A stretch of DNA of 64,000 bases, from NCBI RefSeq assembly GCF_021491355.1, contig NZ_JAKENF010000002.1, positions 310,001 through 374,000 on the forward strand, in the 5' to 3' direction. Under the pieces are notes generated by a model that ran no database searches, was not told where the DNA came from, and saw nothing but the letters and a program-made list of their open reading frames with translations. Shown here piece by piece: positions 26,351 to 34,516 of this stretch. Numbering within the stretch: the first letter of the stretch is position 1; the number at the start of each line of letters is the position of its first letter. Origin of the DNA: Alitabrizicola rongguiensis. Its GTDB lineage: Bacteria > Pseudomonadota > Alphaproteobacteria > Rhodobacterales > Rhodobacteraceae. Both the position numbers and the translations under genes were made by a program.

Positions 26351-27544
26351 TCAGGACTTGGATTTGTTGTAGACGTCGAAGATGACCGCGGCGAGCAGCA
26401 CGAGGCCCTTGATGACTTGCTGGTAGTCGATGCCGATGCCGAGAATCGACATGCCGTTGTTCATCACACCCATGATGAAAGCGCCAACGACGACCCCAAC
26501 GATCTTGCCCGATCCGCCCGACATCGACGCTCCGCCGATGAAGACGGCCGCGATCACGTCCAGTTCGAAGCCGACGCCGGCCTTCGGAGTGGCCGAGTTC
26601 AGCCGGGCGGTCACGATCATGCCGGCGAGCGCTGCCAGCACCCCCATGTTGACGAAGGTCAGGAAGGTCAGCCGCTCGGTATTGATGCCCGAAAGTTTCG
26701 CGGCCTTCAGGTTTCCGCCGATCGCATAGATACGCCTGCCGGTCGTCGTCGCTTCGGTGAAGAAGGCGTAGAGCACGATCAGGACCGCCATGACCACAAG
26801 CACGTTCGGCAGGCCGCGGAAGCTGGCGAGCTTGTAGCCGACGAAGATCAGCGCGGCAGTCACGATCAGGTTGCGGATCCAGAACAGGCTGTCCGGCTCT
26901 TGCGCCAGACCATAGGCCTCGTTGCGCTTGCGGGCGCGCCAGCCGATCCAGATCAGGATCGCAGCCGCGATCGCCACGACCAGAAGCGCGGTCAGGTTCG
27001 GCTTGCCGACGCCGAACATGTCCGGGACGAAGCCGGTTGACAGAAGCTGGAAGCTTTTCGGGAAGGGCCCGACGTTCTGGCCGCCCAGCAGCCACAGCGT
27101 CAGGCCGCGGAAGACCAGCATCCCCGCCAGCGTCACGATGAAGGACGGAATGCGCCAGTAGGCGATCCAGTATCCTTGCGCCGCGCCGATCAAACCGCCG
27201 ATGATCAGGACCGTCGGAATGACCGCGAATGTCGGCCAGCCGAGGTTCAGCACCAGCACCGCCGAGACCGCGCCGGTAAAGGCAGCAACCGAGCCGACCG
27301 AAAGGTCGATGTGGCCGGCCACGATCACCAGCAGCATGCCAAGCGCCATGATGATGACGTAGCTGTTCTGAAGGAACAGGTTGGTGATGTTCTGGGCCGA
27401 CAGGAAGTCGACCCCGAGCATCGCCCGCACGATCACGACGAAGAAGACGACGATGGCCACAAGCGCCATCAGCATCCCGTTCTCGCGCAGGTTCACATTC
27501 ATCCCGGACTTCTTGCCGGCCGCTCCTGCGGTCTGGTCGGTCAT
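26351..27544 (-). CDS. gguB: sugar ABC transporter permease (MmsB/GguB type)
   Basis: The 397-residue hydrophobic protein belongs to the BPD_transp_2 (ribose/xylose) permease family and has about ten membrane segments. Typical blocks are NLFLQNSYVIIMALGMLLVIVAGHIDLSVGSVAAFTG, PSFIVTLAGMLVFRGL, RRIYAIGGNLKAAKLSGIN and GVGFELDVIAAVFIGGASMSGGSG. It is the inner-membrane channel of the importer formed with the adjacent ATPase and ChvE-like binding protein. It starts 16 bases after gguA. Confidence 0.9.
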   Translation of the reverse strand: MTDQTAGAAGKKSGMNVNLRENGMLMALVAIVVFFVVIVRAMLGVDFLSAQNITNLFLQNSYVIIMALGMLLVIVAGHIDLSVGSVAAFTGAVSAVLVLNLGWPTFAVIPTVLIIGGLIGAAQGYWIAYWRIPSFIVTLAGMLVFRGLTLWLLGGQNVGPFPKSFQLLSTGFVPDMFGVGKPNLTALLVVAIAAAILIWIGWRARKRNEAYGLAQEPDSLFWIRNLIVTAALIFVGYKLASFRGLPNVLVVMAVLIVLYAFFTEATTTGRRIYAIGGNLKAAKLSGINTERLTFLTFVNMGVLAALAGMIVTARLNSATPKAGVGFELDVIAAVFIGGASMSGGSGKIVGVVVGAFIMGVMNNGMSILGIGIDYQQVIKGLVLLAAVIFDVYNKSKS

Positions 27545-27560
27545 TGCCTGCCCCTCCCCT

Positions 27561-29075
27561 TCAATGCGTCACGATCAGGGACATGATGCGTTCCTGGCTC
27601 GCTTCGGCGGAGGTGAGTTCGCCCACCAGCTCGCCTTCGTTCATCACGTAGATCCGGTCGCACATGCCCAGAAGCTCGGGCATCTCTGACGAGATCATCA
27701 CCACCGCGCGGCCCTCATCGGCCAGCCGGTTCATCAGGCCGTAGATCTCGAACTTCGCGCCCACGTCGATGCCGCGCGTCGGCTCGTCGAGGATCAGCAC
27801 CTTCGGCTCGGTGAAGAGCCATTTCGACAGCACGACCTTCTGCTGGTTGCCGCCGGACAGGTTTACCACCTTCTGGAAAACCGAGGGCGTGCGGATGTTC
27901 ATGGCCTTGCGGTAGCCCTCGGCCACGTCTTGTTCGCGGTGGCGGTTGATCACGCCGTTGACCGCGATCCCGGCAAGGTTCGCAAGAGAGATATTCCACT
28001 GGATCGGTTCCTCCAGCACCAGCCCGAGCGCCTTGCGGTCCTCGGTCACATAGGCAAGGCCCGAGTCCACCGCCTTGACCACCGACGAACAATCAACGGC
28101 CTGGCCGTTGATGCGGACCTCGCCAGAGATGTTGCGCCCATAGCTGCGACCGAACAGGCTCATGGCAAGCTCGGTGCGGCCCGATCCCATCAGCCCGGCG
28201 ATGCCGACGATCTCGCCCTTGCGGACGTTGAAACTGACATTCTTGATGACCTGGCGCTCGCGGTGTTCGGGGTGGAAGGCGTTCCAGTTCTTCACCTCCA
28301 TGATCACCTCGCCCGGGCGGCGGTCACGCTCGGGATAGCGGTGGGCCATGTCGCGGCCGACCATGTCGCGGATGATGCGGTCTTCGGTGATCTCGGCTCG
28401 CGGAATGGTCGATACGCTGGTGCCGTCGCGGATGACGGTAATATTGTCGGCGACGCGGCTGACTTCGTTCAGCTTGTGGCTGATGAGGATCGAGGTGATG
28501 CCTTGCGCCTTGAGTTCCAGTAGCAGGTCCAAGAGCTTCTGGCTGTCGTTTTCCTGCAGCGCCGCCGTCGGTTCGTCGAGGATGAGCAGGCGCACATCCT
28601 TGGCAAGAGCCTTGGCGATCTCGATCAATTGCTGCTTGCCGACACCGAGCGTATCGACCGTCGCGGTCGGCGGCTCGTGCAGGCCGACCTTGGCGAGGAG
28701 CTTTTCGGTGCGCCTGTAGGTTTCCTGCCAGTTGATGACCCCGCCCTGGGCCACCTCGTTACCGAGGAACAGGTTCTCGGCGATCGACAGGAGCGGGACC
28801 AGTGCCAGCTCCTGGTGAATGATGATGATCCCCTTCGCTTCGCTGTCGTGGATGCCCGAGAACTGGGCAAGCGACCCGGCGTAGTGGATCTCGCCTTCGT
28901 AGCTGCCGTGCGGGTAGACGCCGGACAGCACCTTCATCAGCGTGGACTTGCCCGCCCCGTTCTCGCCGACGAGGGCGTGGATCTCGCCTTCCTGTACGGA
29001 GAGATTGACATGATCGAGCGCGCGGACCCCCGGGAAAGTCTTGGTGATCGCCCGCATTTCCAGAATCGTGCCCAT
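27561..29075 (-). CDS. gguA: sugar ABC transporter ATP-binding protein (MmsA/GguA type)
   Basis: The 504-residue protein contains two ABC domains in tandem, as in ribose/xylose-type transporters. The first has Walker [10 protein letters not shown] (about residues 36-44) and [11 protein letters not shown]; the second has GLMGSGRTE, a degenerate Walker A, with [15 protein letters not shown] and [16 protein letters not shown]. It energises uptake with the adjacent permease. A GC hairpin separates it from chvE, consistent with lower expression than the binding protein. Confidence 0.92.
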   Translation of the reverse strand: MGTILEMRAITKTFPGVRALDHVNLSVQEGEIHALVGENGAGKSTLMKVLSGVYPHGSYEGEIHYAGSLAQFSGIHDSEAKGIIIIHQELALVPLLSIAENLFLGNEVAQGGVINWQETYRRTEKLLAKVGLHEPPTATVDTLGVGKQQLIEIAKALAKDVRLLILDEPTAALQENDSQKLLDLLLELKAQGITSILISHKLNEVSRVADNITVIRDGTSVSTIPRAEITEDRIIRDMVGRDMAHRYPERDRRPGEVIMEVKNWNAFHPEHRERQVIKNVSFNVRKGEIVGIAGLMGSGRTELAMSLFGRSYGRNISGEVRINGQAVDCSSVVKAVDSGLAYVTEDRKALGLVLEEPIQWNISLANLAGIAVNGVINRHREQDVAEGYRKAMNIRTPSVFQKVVNLSGGNQQKVVLSKWLFTEPKVLILDEPTRGIDVGAKFEIYGLMNRLADEGRAVVMISSEMPELLGMCDRIYVMNEGELVGELTSAEASQERIMSLIVTH

Positions 29076-29103
29076 GCCCGCCGTCCTGCAAGGTATTCGG
29101 TGA

Positions 29104-29130
29104 GGCCCGCCGCTGAATCGGCGGCGGGCC
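29104..29130 (-). promoter_or_regulatory. intercistronic hairpin between chvE and gguA
   Basis: A perfect 10-base GC stem (GGCCCGCCGC at 29104-29113 and GCGGCGGGCC at 29121-29130) with a 7-base loop lies 26 bases after the chvE stop and before the gguA start. There is no following T-run. Such hairpins protect the upstream mRNA or reduce read-through, giving more binding protein than ATPase. Confidence 0.6.
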
Positions 29131-29156
29131 GTTGTCAGGTCGCCGTCAGGACGGGA

Positions 29157-30224
29157 TTATTCGATCTGGTCCTTGGTGTAGTAGCCGGAACCGATCAGGA
29201 TCTCTTCCCAGTTCGACTTGTCCACCGGCTGCGAGGCCAGCAGGTAGGACGGCACGACCTTCACGCCGTTGTTGTAGGTCGAGGTGTCGTTGATCTCGGG
29301 CTCTTTGCCCGAAAGGATCGCATCGACCATCTTCACGGTCACGCCGGCAAGGTTGCGGGTGTCCTTGAAGATCGTCGAGTATTGCTCGTCTGCAAGGATC
29401 GACTTGACCGACGGCACTTCGGCGTCCTGGCCGGTGACGCAGGGCATCTTCAGGTCGCCCGAGCCGTAGCCCACGCCCTTGACCGACGACAGGATACCGA
29501 TCGACAGCCCGTCATAGGGCGACAGCGCGCCGTTCAGGGTCTTGTCGCCGTAGTTTGCCGACAGCAGGTTGTCCATGCGGGCCTGCGCAACAGCACCGTC
29601 CCAACGCAGCGTACCGACCTTGTCCATGCCCATCTGACCCGACGGGACGGCGATCTCGCCCGAGTCGATCATCGGCTGAAGGACCGACATGGCGCCGTCG
29701 TAGAAGAAGAAGGCGTTGTTGTCGTCGGGCGAGCCGCCGAAGAGTTCGACGTTCCACGGCTTGGTGTCCGGGAAGCGGGATTTCAGGCACTGGACCAGCG
29801 ACTCGGCCTGCTGCACGCCGACCTTGAAGTTATCGAAGGTCGCATAGTAGTCGACCGCGCCGCTGTCACGGATCAGACGGTCATAGGCGATGACCTTGAT
29901 GCCGGAAGCCTGGGCGTTTTCCAGTGCGTTCGACAGGGTCGTGCCGTCGATCGCGGCGATCACGAGAACGTTCACGCCTTTGGTGATCATGTTCTCGATC
30001 TGTGCGAGCTGGTTCGGGATGTCATCCTCGGCGTACTGCAGATCGGTGGCATAGCCGGCTGCCGTGAACTGCTCGACCATCGAGTTGCCGTCCGAGATCC
30101 AGCGAGCCGACGATTTGGTCGGCATTGCAATGCCGACGGTGCCCTTTTCCTGCGCGATGGCCGGAGCCGCAAAAAGCGCCGCGCCAACCGCAACAGACGC
30201 CAGAAGTGACGTGAAAGTCTTCAT
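29157..30224 (-). CDS. chvE: ChvE-like periplasmic multiple-monosaccharide-binding protein
   Basis: The 355-residue protein has a signal peptide ([26 protein letters not shown]). A periplasmic binding protein type 1 fold follows: [76 protein letters not shown] and [10 protein letters not shown]. This pattern is that of ChvE, which binds L-arabinose, D-galactose and related aldoses. The ATG has GGAGG upstream. It heads the import and catabolic operon. Confidence 0.9.
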   Translation of the reverse strand: MKTFTSLLASVAVGAALFAAPAIAQEKGTVGIAMPTKSSARWISDGNSMVEQFTAAGYATDLQYAEDDIPNQLAQIENMITKGVNVLVIAAIDGTTLSNALENAQASGIKVIAYDRLIRDSGAVDYYATFDNFKVGVQQAESLVQCLKSRFPDTKPWNVELFGGSPDDNNAFFFYDGAMSVLQPMIDSGEIAVPSGQMGMDKVGTLRWDGAVAQARMDNLLSANYGDKTLNGALSPYDGLSIGILSSVKGVGYGSGDLKMPCVTGQDAEVPSVKSILADEQYSTIFKDTRNLAGVTVKMVDAILSGKEPEINDTSTYNNGVKVVPSYLLASQPVDKSNWEEILIGSGYYTKDQIE

Positions 30225-30331
30225 GGGTTCTCCTCCCTGCCACGGCTTCCGCACGGTGCGACAGCGCCCTGGCCCCTCGTTGGTAGGATCGTGCTGATCC
30301 GAAGCGCACTCTAGACAGTCGCCTTCATACC

Positions 30332-30346
30332 ATTCAAATTCTGAAT
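30332..30346. promoter_or_regulatory. putative LysR-type operator between chvE and the regulator gene
   Basis: The 148-base region between the divergent starts contains an inverted repeat ATTCA-N5-TGAAT, the size and T/A pattern of a LysR-family recognition box, just upstream of the regulator gene. Assignment is by position and form only. Confidence 0.35.
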
Positions 30347-30372
30347 CTGACGCAAGACATACCGGAATTGAC

Positions 30373-31299
30373 ATGACCGCGCATTTGGCCAGCAGACTAA
30401 TGATAAAGCATCTGCGGTTGATCGTTGCGGTCGCCGAGCATGCTCAGATCACCATCGCGGCTCAGGCGCTTGGAATGACGCAACCGGCCGCCTCGCGCAT
30501 GCTGGCCGAAGCCGAGGCACAGGTGGGCGCCCCCCTGTTCGAACGGAATGCGCGCGGCATGGTCCTGACCGCCATCGGCGAGGCGATGGCCCGTCGGGCG
30601 CGGAACGTGTTGAGAGAGATTGCCGATGCGACCGAGGAGGTCGAGCTTCTGCGCAGCGGTCGTGGCGGCGTTGTGCGCATCGGCGCGGTCACCGGTGCGG
30701 CCGTGGGCTACGTCGTCCCGGCGATCCGCCAGTTGAAGCGCGTTGCCCCGGACGCCGAAGTGCATGTCGAGGTCTCGACGAGCGAGGAACTCATCGGCGG
30801 CCTGCTGGCGCAGCGGCATGACATGGTCATGGCCCGCATCCCGCCCGGAACACCGGCGGGAGGCCTGGCCCTGCACCGCGCAGCCGGAGAAAGGGTGCAT
30901 CTGGTGGCGCGCAAGGACAACCCTGCTGCCGGACGGGGTCCGGTCGTCCTGACCGATCTTGTCGAACAGGAATGGGTCATGCAGGGACCCGGCGCCCCGA
31001 TCCGCCGCGCCATCGAGGAGGCCTTCCTGTCGCAGGGCCTGCCTTTGCCCCGCAACGTGACCAATACCGCGTCGCTTCTTATGACGCTCGCGCTGTTGCG
31101 CGACCCCGAGGTGGTGACGGCCGTCAGCCAGGAGGTCGCGCTGCTTCTGTCCGGGGGCCGCAGCGATCTTGTCATCTTGCCGATGCGCGATCCCGTCCTT
31201 CTGGCCCCCTATTCGCTGGTCACGCTTCGCGAGCGGCGCCTGTCTCCGGTGGCCGCGACCTGCCGTGACCTCATCAAGTCGCTCGTCGCTGCCGCTTGA
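30373..31299 (+). CDS. LysR-family regulator, GbpR-like
   Basis: The 308-residue protein has an N-terminal winged helix ([39 protein letters not shown], about residues 13-50) and a LysR substrate domain ([21 protein letters not shown]...). It is divergent from chvE, as GbpR is in Agrobacterium, where it activates chvE in response to galactose or arabinose. It probably controls the sugar operon. The start may be ATG 30373 or ATG 30400; neither has a strong ribosome site. Confidence 0.85.
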   Translation: MTAHLASRLMIKHLRLIVAVAEHAQITIAAQALGMTQPAASRMLAEAEAQVGAPLFERNARGMVLTAIGEAMARRARNVLREIADATEEVELLRSGRGGVVRIGAVTGAAVGYVVPAIRQLKRVAPDAEVHVEVSTSEELIGGLLAQRHDMVMARIPPGTPAGGLALHRAAGERVHLVARKDNPAAGRGPVVLTDLVEQEWVMQGPGAPIRRAIEEAFLSQGLPLPRNVTNTASLLMTLALLRDPEVVTAVSQEVALLLSGGRSDLVILPMRDPVLLAPYSLVTLRERRLSPVAATCRDLIKSLVAAA

Positions 31300-31365
31300 C
31301 AGGGTGGGATCACCAAGGCCTCTTTGCGTGGGCTTGGCGTCAGCGCCAACGGAGGGAGGGATACG

Positions 31366-32418
31366 ATGAAGACGATCAAGGGGCCGGCCCTGTTCCTGGC
31401 TCAGTTTGCCGGCGATGACGCGCCATTCAACAGCTGGGCCTCCATCACCCGGTGGGCCGCCGAATGCGGCTATGTGGGGGTGCAGATTCCAAGCTGGGAT
31501 GGTCGGCTGTTCGACCTGGAAAAGGCTGCGACATCAAAGACCTATTGCGACGAGATCACGGGCGTTGCGAAGGAGGCGGGCCTCGAGATCACCGAGTTGT
31601 CGACCCACCTGCAAGGGCAGCTCGTCGCGGTCCACCCTGCCTATGACGAAGCCTTTGACGGATTTGCCGCCCCGTCGGTCCGGGGCAACCCGAAGGCCCG
31701 TCAGGAATGGGCCGCCGACCAGGTGAAGAAGGCGCTGACTGCCTCGAAGAACCTCGGCCTGAATGCCCACGCGACTTTCTCGGGCGCACTCGCCTGGCCT
31801 TTCGTCTATCCTTGGCCGCAGCGCCCGGCGGGGCTGGTCGAGACTGCCTTCGACGAACTTGCGAGACGCTGGCTGCCGATCCTGAACCATGCCGAGGACT
31901 GCGGCGTGGACGTGTGCTACGAGATCCATCCGGGCGAAGACCTGCATGACGGGATCAGCTACGAGATGTTCCTGGAGCGGACGGGCAACCACGCACGGGC
32001 GAACATGCTCTACGACCCGTCGCACTATGTCCTGCAACACCTTGATTACCTGGAACATATCGACATTTACCACGACCGCATCCGCATGTTCCACGTCAAG
32101 GATGCCGAGTTGAACCCTACAGGGCGGCAGGGCGTCTATGGCGGCTACCAGTCCTGGGTGAACCGCGCCGGCCGGTTCCGCTCGCTCGGCGACGGTCAGG
32201 TGGATTTTGGCGGCATCTTCTCGAAGCTGACCCAGTACGGCTTCGACGGCTGGGCGGTGGTCGAATGGGAATGCTGCCTGAAGCACCCCGAGAATGGCGC
32301 GCGCGAAGGTTCGGACTTCGTTCGGGCCCATATCATCCGGGTGACCGAGAAGGCCTTCGACGACTTCGCAGACGCGGGGACCGACGAGGCGGCGAACCGG
32401 CGGATGCTCGGGATCTGA
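31366..32418 (+). CDS. TIM-barrel sugar isomerase/epimerase family protein
   Basis: The 350-residue protein has the AP endonuclease family 2 / xylose isomerase-like barrel with its metal-site residues: YEIHPGEDLHDG (Glu), MLYDPSHYVLQH (Asp and His), MFHVKDAELN (His) and a C-terminal VVEWECC (Glu). It starts with a strong GGAGGGAGGG site. It follows the LysR gene by 66 bases and probably belongs to sugar metabolism. The exact substrate is unknown. Confidence 0.83.
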   Translation: MKTIKGPALFLAQFAGDDAPFNSWASITRWAAECGYVGVQIPSWDGRLFDLEKAATSKTYCDEITGVAKEAGLEITELSTHLQGQLVAVHPAYDEAFDGFAAPSVRGNPKARQEWAADQVKKALTASKNLGLNAHATFSGALAWPFVYPWPQRPAGLVETAFDELARRWLPILNHAEDCGVDVCYEIHPGEDLHDGISYEMFLERTGNHARANMLYDPSHYVLQHLDYLEHIDIYHDRIRMFHVKDAELNPTGRQGVYGGYQSWVNRAGRFRSLGDGQVDFGGIFSKLTQYGFDGWAVVEWECCLKHPENGAREGSDFVRAHIIRVTEKAFDDFADAGTDEAANRRMLGI

Positions 32419-32426
32419 TGGCCCCG

Positions 32427-32459
32427 GAGGGGGCGCTGCCCCCTCGCCCCTTGCGGGGC
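32427..32459 (+). terminator. double GC hairpin after the TIM-barrel gene
   Basis: Two stems in a row, GAGGGGGC/GCCCCCTC (32427-32434 with 32438-32445) and GCCCC/GGGGC (32446-32450 with 32455-32459), begin 8 bases past the stop. No T-run follows. This fits a 3'-end transcription stop or mRNA-end hairpin. Confidence 0.5.
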
Positions 32460-32534
32460 TCACCCCCGGGGTATTTCCGCAAAGAAGAAACGAAGGCGGT
32501 CTGCCTGGACTTTCCCGTCATGCGAAGGAGAAGC

Positions 32535-32608
32535 TGGAGGCGGGTACCGGAATCGAACCGGTCTTCACGGATTTGCAATCCGCTGCGTAACCTCTCCGCC
32601 AACCCGCC
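32535..32608 (-). tRNA. tRNA-Cys (anticodon GCA)
   Basis: On the minus strand the 74-base gene has acceptor GGCGGGT paired with ACCCGCC, an anticodon arm CGGAT-TTGCAAA-ATCCG with GCA, and a T arm CCGG-TTCGATT-CCGG. A discriminator T and an encoded CCA (32535-32537) complete it. A tyrosine recombinase lies 107 bases away, making this tRNA the probable integration site of the island to the right. Confidence 0.95.
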
Positions 32609-32611
32609 AAC

Positions 32612-32631
32612 ATACTGATTTAAATCAGTAT
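32612..32631. repeat. 20-base perfect AT-rich palindrome next to tRNA-Cys
   Basis: ATACTGATTT is followed directly by its own reverse complement AAATCAGTAT, with no spacer, three bases beyond the 5' end of tRNA-Cys. It sits between the tRNA and the recombinase gene. It could be a recombinase or excisionase site, a terminator for the recombinase transcript (T-run TTTT on the plus side), or a regulator site. Confidence 0.6.
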
Positions 32632-32715
32632 TTTCACTCAGAACTTGTCGCCGTGAGGTTTTCTGCAACAAGTTCGTCAACATTCACGGTTCGTCCGCGA
32701 TTCGTTCGGAACACG

Positions 32716-33732
32716 TTATTTCCGTTTCGCGCTCGCCTGTCTAGCCCGCATGATCTGTCGCGCGATTCCGGCATATTTCCGGATCATCGCCATGGTCACA
32801 TGGCCGCTGTATGAGGCGATCTCGTCGTCGCTGCAGCCGGCCCAAGCCAGCTCCATGATGCCCCGGTAGCGCATCGCATGGAGGTCGTGCTCTTCGGTCC
32901 CGAGGCGCTTGCGCTCGGCCAGCATGATCTCGGCCATGCGCCGATAGGTCAGTCTCAAGCCGTCCCGATTGGTCAGGATGTGGCGGTTCGGATGCGGGGT
33001 CAGGCGGGCGCGCTCGGCATCGAGCACCGCCTTGAGGGCTTCGGTGCAGGGGAGGATCAGCTCCACGCCCGTCTTTCCCTGCATCACCTTGATCGTGGCG
33101 CCGTCATAGTCGCGCCAGCGGAAGCGGGTGAGGTCGTCCGGGCGCTGGACGGTGCCAATCCCGAGCTCCATGCAGAGCCGCGGCAGGCCGGTCGATTCCT
33201 CGCGCCATTTCGCAACAGCCTCATCCGTCCATGGGACATGCGGCTTCTGCTTCGCCTTGGGCGTCTTGAGCAGGCTGACCCCGACTGCCGGGTTATCCAC
33301 GCGCCAACCCTTCTCATGAGCGAATTTCAAGAGCGGTCGGATGACCTGGACGATGTAGTTGGCCTGCCTGACCCGGTCGGCATTGGCATCGCGAAGGGCC
33401 ACGACATCCTTCTTTTGCATGGCAGAGACGCGGATCTTGCCAATCGTCGATCGCAGGAAGTCGAGGATCTTCCTGTAATCGGCTTTGGTCCGTGGCGCGA
33501 GCTCGGTGAAGGCGGGATTGGACACGTAGAGGTCGATCAGGGCGGAGAAGGTGCGCTTGTCCGCAACGGTGATGCGGGCGCCATCGAGTGCACTGGCATA
33601 TTCCCGCTGGAAGTCCGCTGTGCCTGGTTCCGCCTTGATCCTCCTGGGCGGCTCGCCGCGGCGAATGAACCAGACATAGCTATAGTTTCCGCGACGCTTC
33701 CAATAACAGAAGGCCGGAAGATCACGTTTCAT
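32716..33732 (-). CDS. tyrosine recombinase/integrase
   Basis: The 338-residue protein has a core-binding domain (FSALIDLYVSNPAFTELAPRTKADYRKILDFL...) and a C-terminal catalytic domain. Catalytic features are GTVQRPDDLTRFRW (first Arg), LHAMRYRGIMELAW (His-x-x-Arg), SGHVTMAM and the Tyr nucleophile in IRKYAGI. It is adjacent to tRNA-Cys and the gene is transcribed towards it, as in integrative elements. ATG 33732 is preferred; the frame is open upstream to 33789. The host target is inferred from position only. Confidence 0.9.
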   Translation of the reverse strand: MKRDLPAFCYWKRRGNYSYVWFIRRGEPPRRIKAEPGTADFQREYASALDGARITVADKRTFSALIDLYVSNPAFTELAPRTKADYRKILDFLRSTIGKIRVSAMQKKDVVALRDANADRVRQANYIVQVIRPLLKFAHEKGWRVDNPAVGVSLLKTPKAKQKPHVPWTDEAVAKWREESTGLPRLCMELGIGTVQRPDDLTRFRWRDYDGATIKVMQGKTGVELILPCTEALKAVLDAERARLTPHPNRHILTNRDGLRLTYRRMAEIMLAERKRLGTEEHDLHAMRYRGIMELAWAGCSDDEIASYSGHVTMAMIRKYAGIARQIMRARQASAKRK

Positions 33733-34516
33733 TTCCTCACCCCAAGCCAGAGACGAGTGGAATTGTACACGAGTGCAGGACCAATCCAAATGGTCACACT
33801 CCGATCACAACCACCCTGACCCGCCAACGAGCCTCTCCAGACTTGCCTGGTAGAGGTGCTCAACCGGTCAGTGAAGGGCCAAACCCAAACAAGACTCAGC
33901 TCTGGATGAGGCAGACACGGACGCAGGTCAGCAAGATCAAGCTCGAAAACTGGATTATCTCCGACTTTCGCGCAGAAAATGCGCTCGAAAGTTTGCATTC
34001 ATATCAAGATAAACATCGCCAAAATGGATCAAATCCACATGAAGACAATGATTTGAATAAGCCACCGCTTGAGCCAAACATGAGCCAAACAGATCCGTAG
34101 CTATGTATAGTTGTGGCGGCGCGCGCATGGACGCGTGGGCGCGACTAGCCGCCCCGATCGGATCGACCCTGACAACTATCGCGCATGACAGGTCTTAGGA
34201 ACCGGACGCCGCGCGGCCGGGTCGTATGGTGTCACATGGACCAGCATCCGCTATCCTGAGGGCCAGCGCATCGGCGTCTTCTGGCGCGAAGTGATCCCAA
34301 TCCCCATTCAAGGCACGAATTACGCCAATCACTGAAAAGCGGCAGCGGTGAAATATGCTAAGAAATTGGAAAAAAGGAAAATGTCCGGGCTGTTTAGGCC
34401 TGCACTGACGGCGCTGCATAGAGGCGTTTCTTAGTCCGGAAGCTGGGCGAATATGTCGTCTTGCGCGAGTAGGCGCAGGCGTGACGGTAGAAGCCGAGAC
34501 GACTCCACACCCGACA
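33733..34516. other. 784-base region without a supported gene
   Basis: Between the integrase and the helicase no frame is convincing. A frame at 33843-34100 + (85 codons, rich in Asn, Gln and Lys, lower GC) could encode a small protein but lacks a good ribosome site. Open stretches around 34190-34330 look like gene remnants on either strand. The lower GC differs from the backbone and fits acquired DNA. The promoters of the integrase should lie near 33.75-33.85 kb. Confidence 0.4.
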
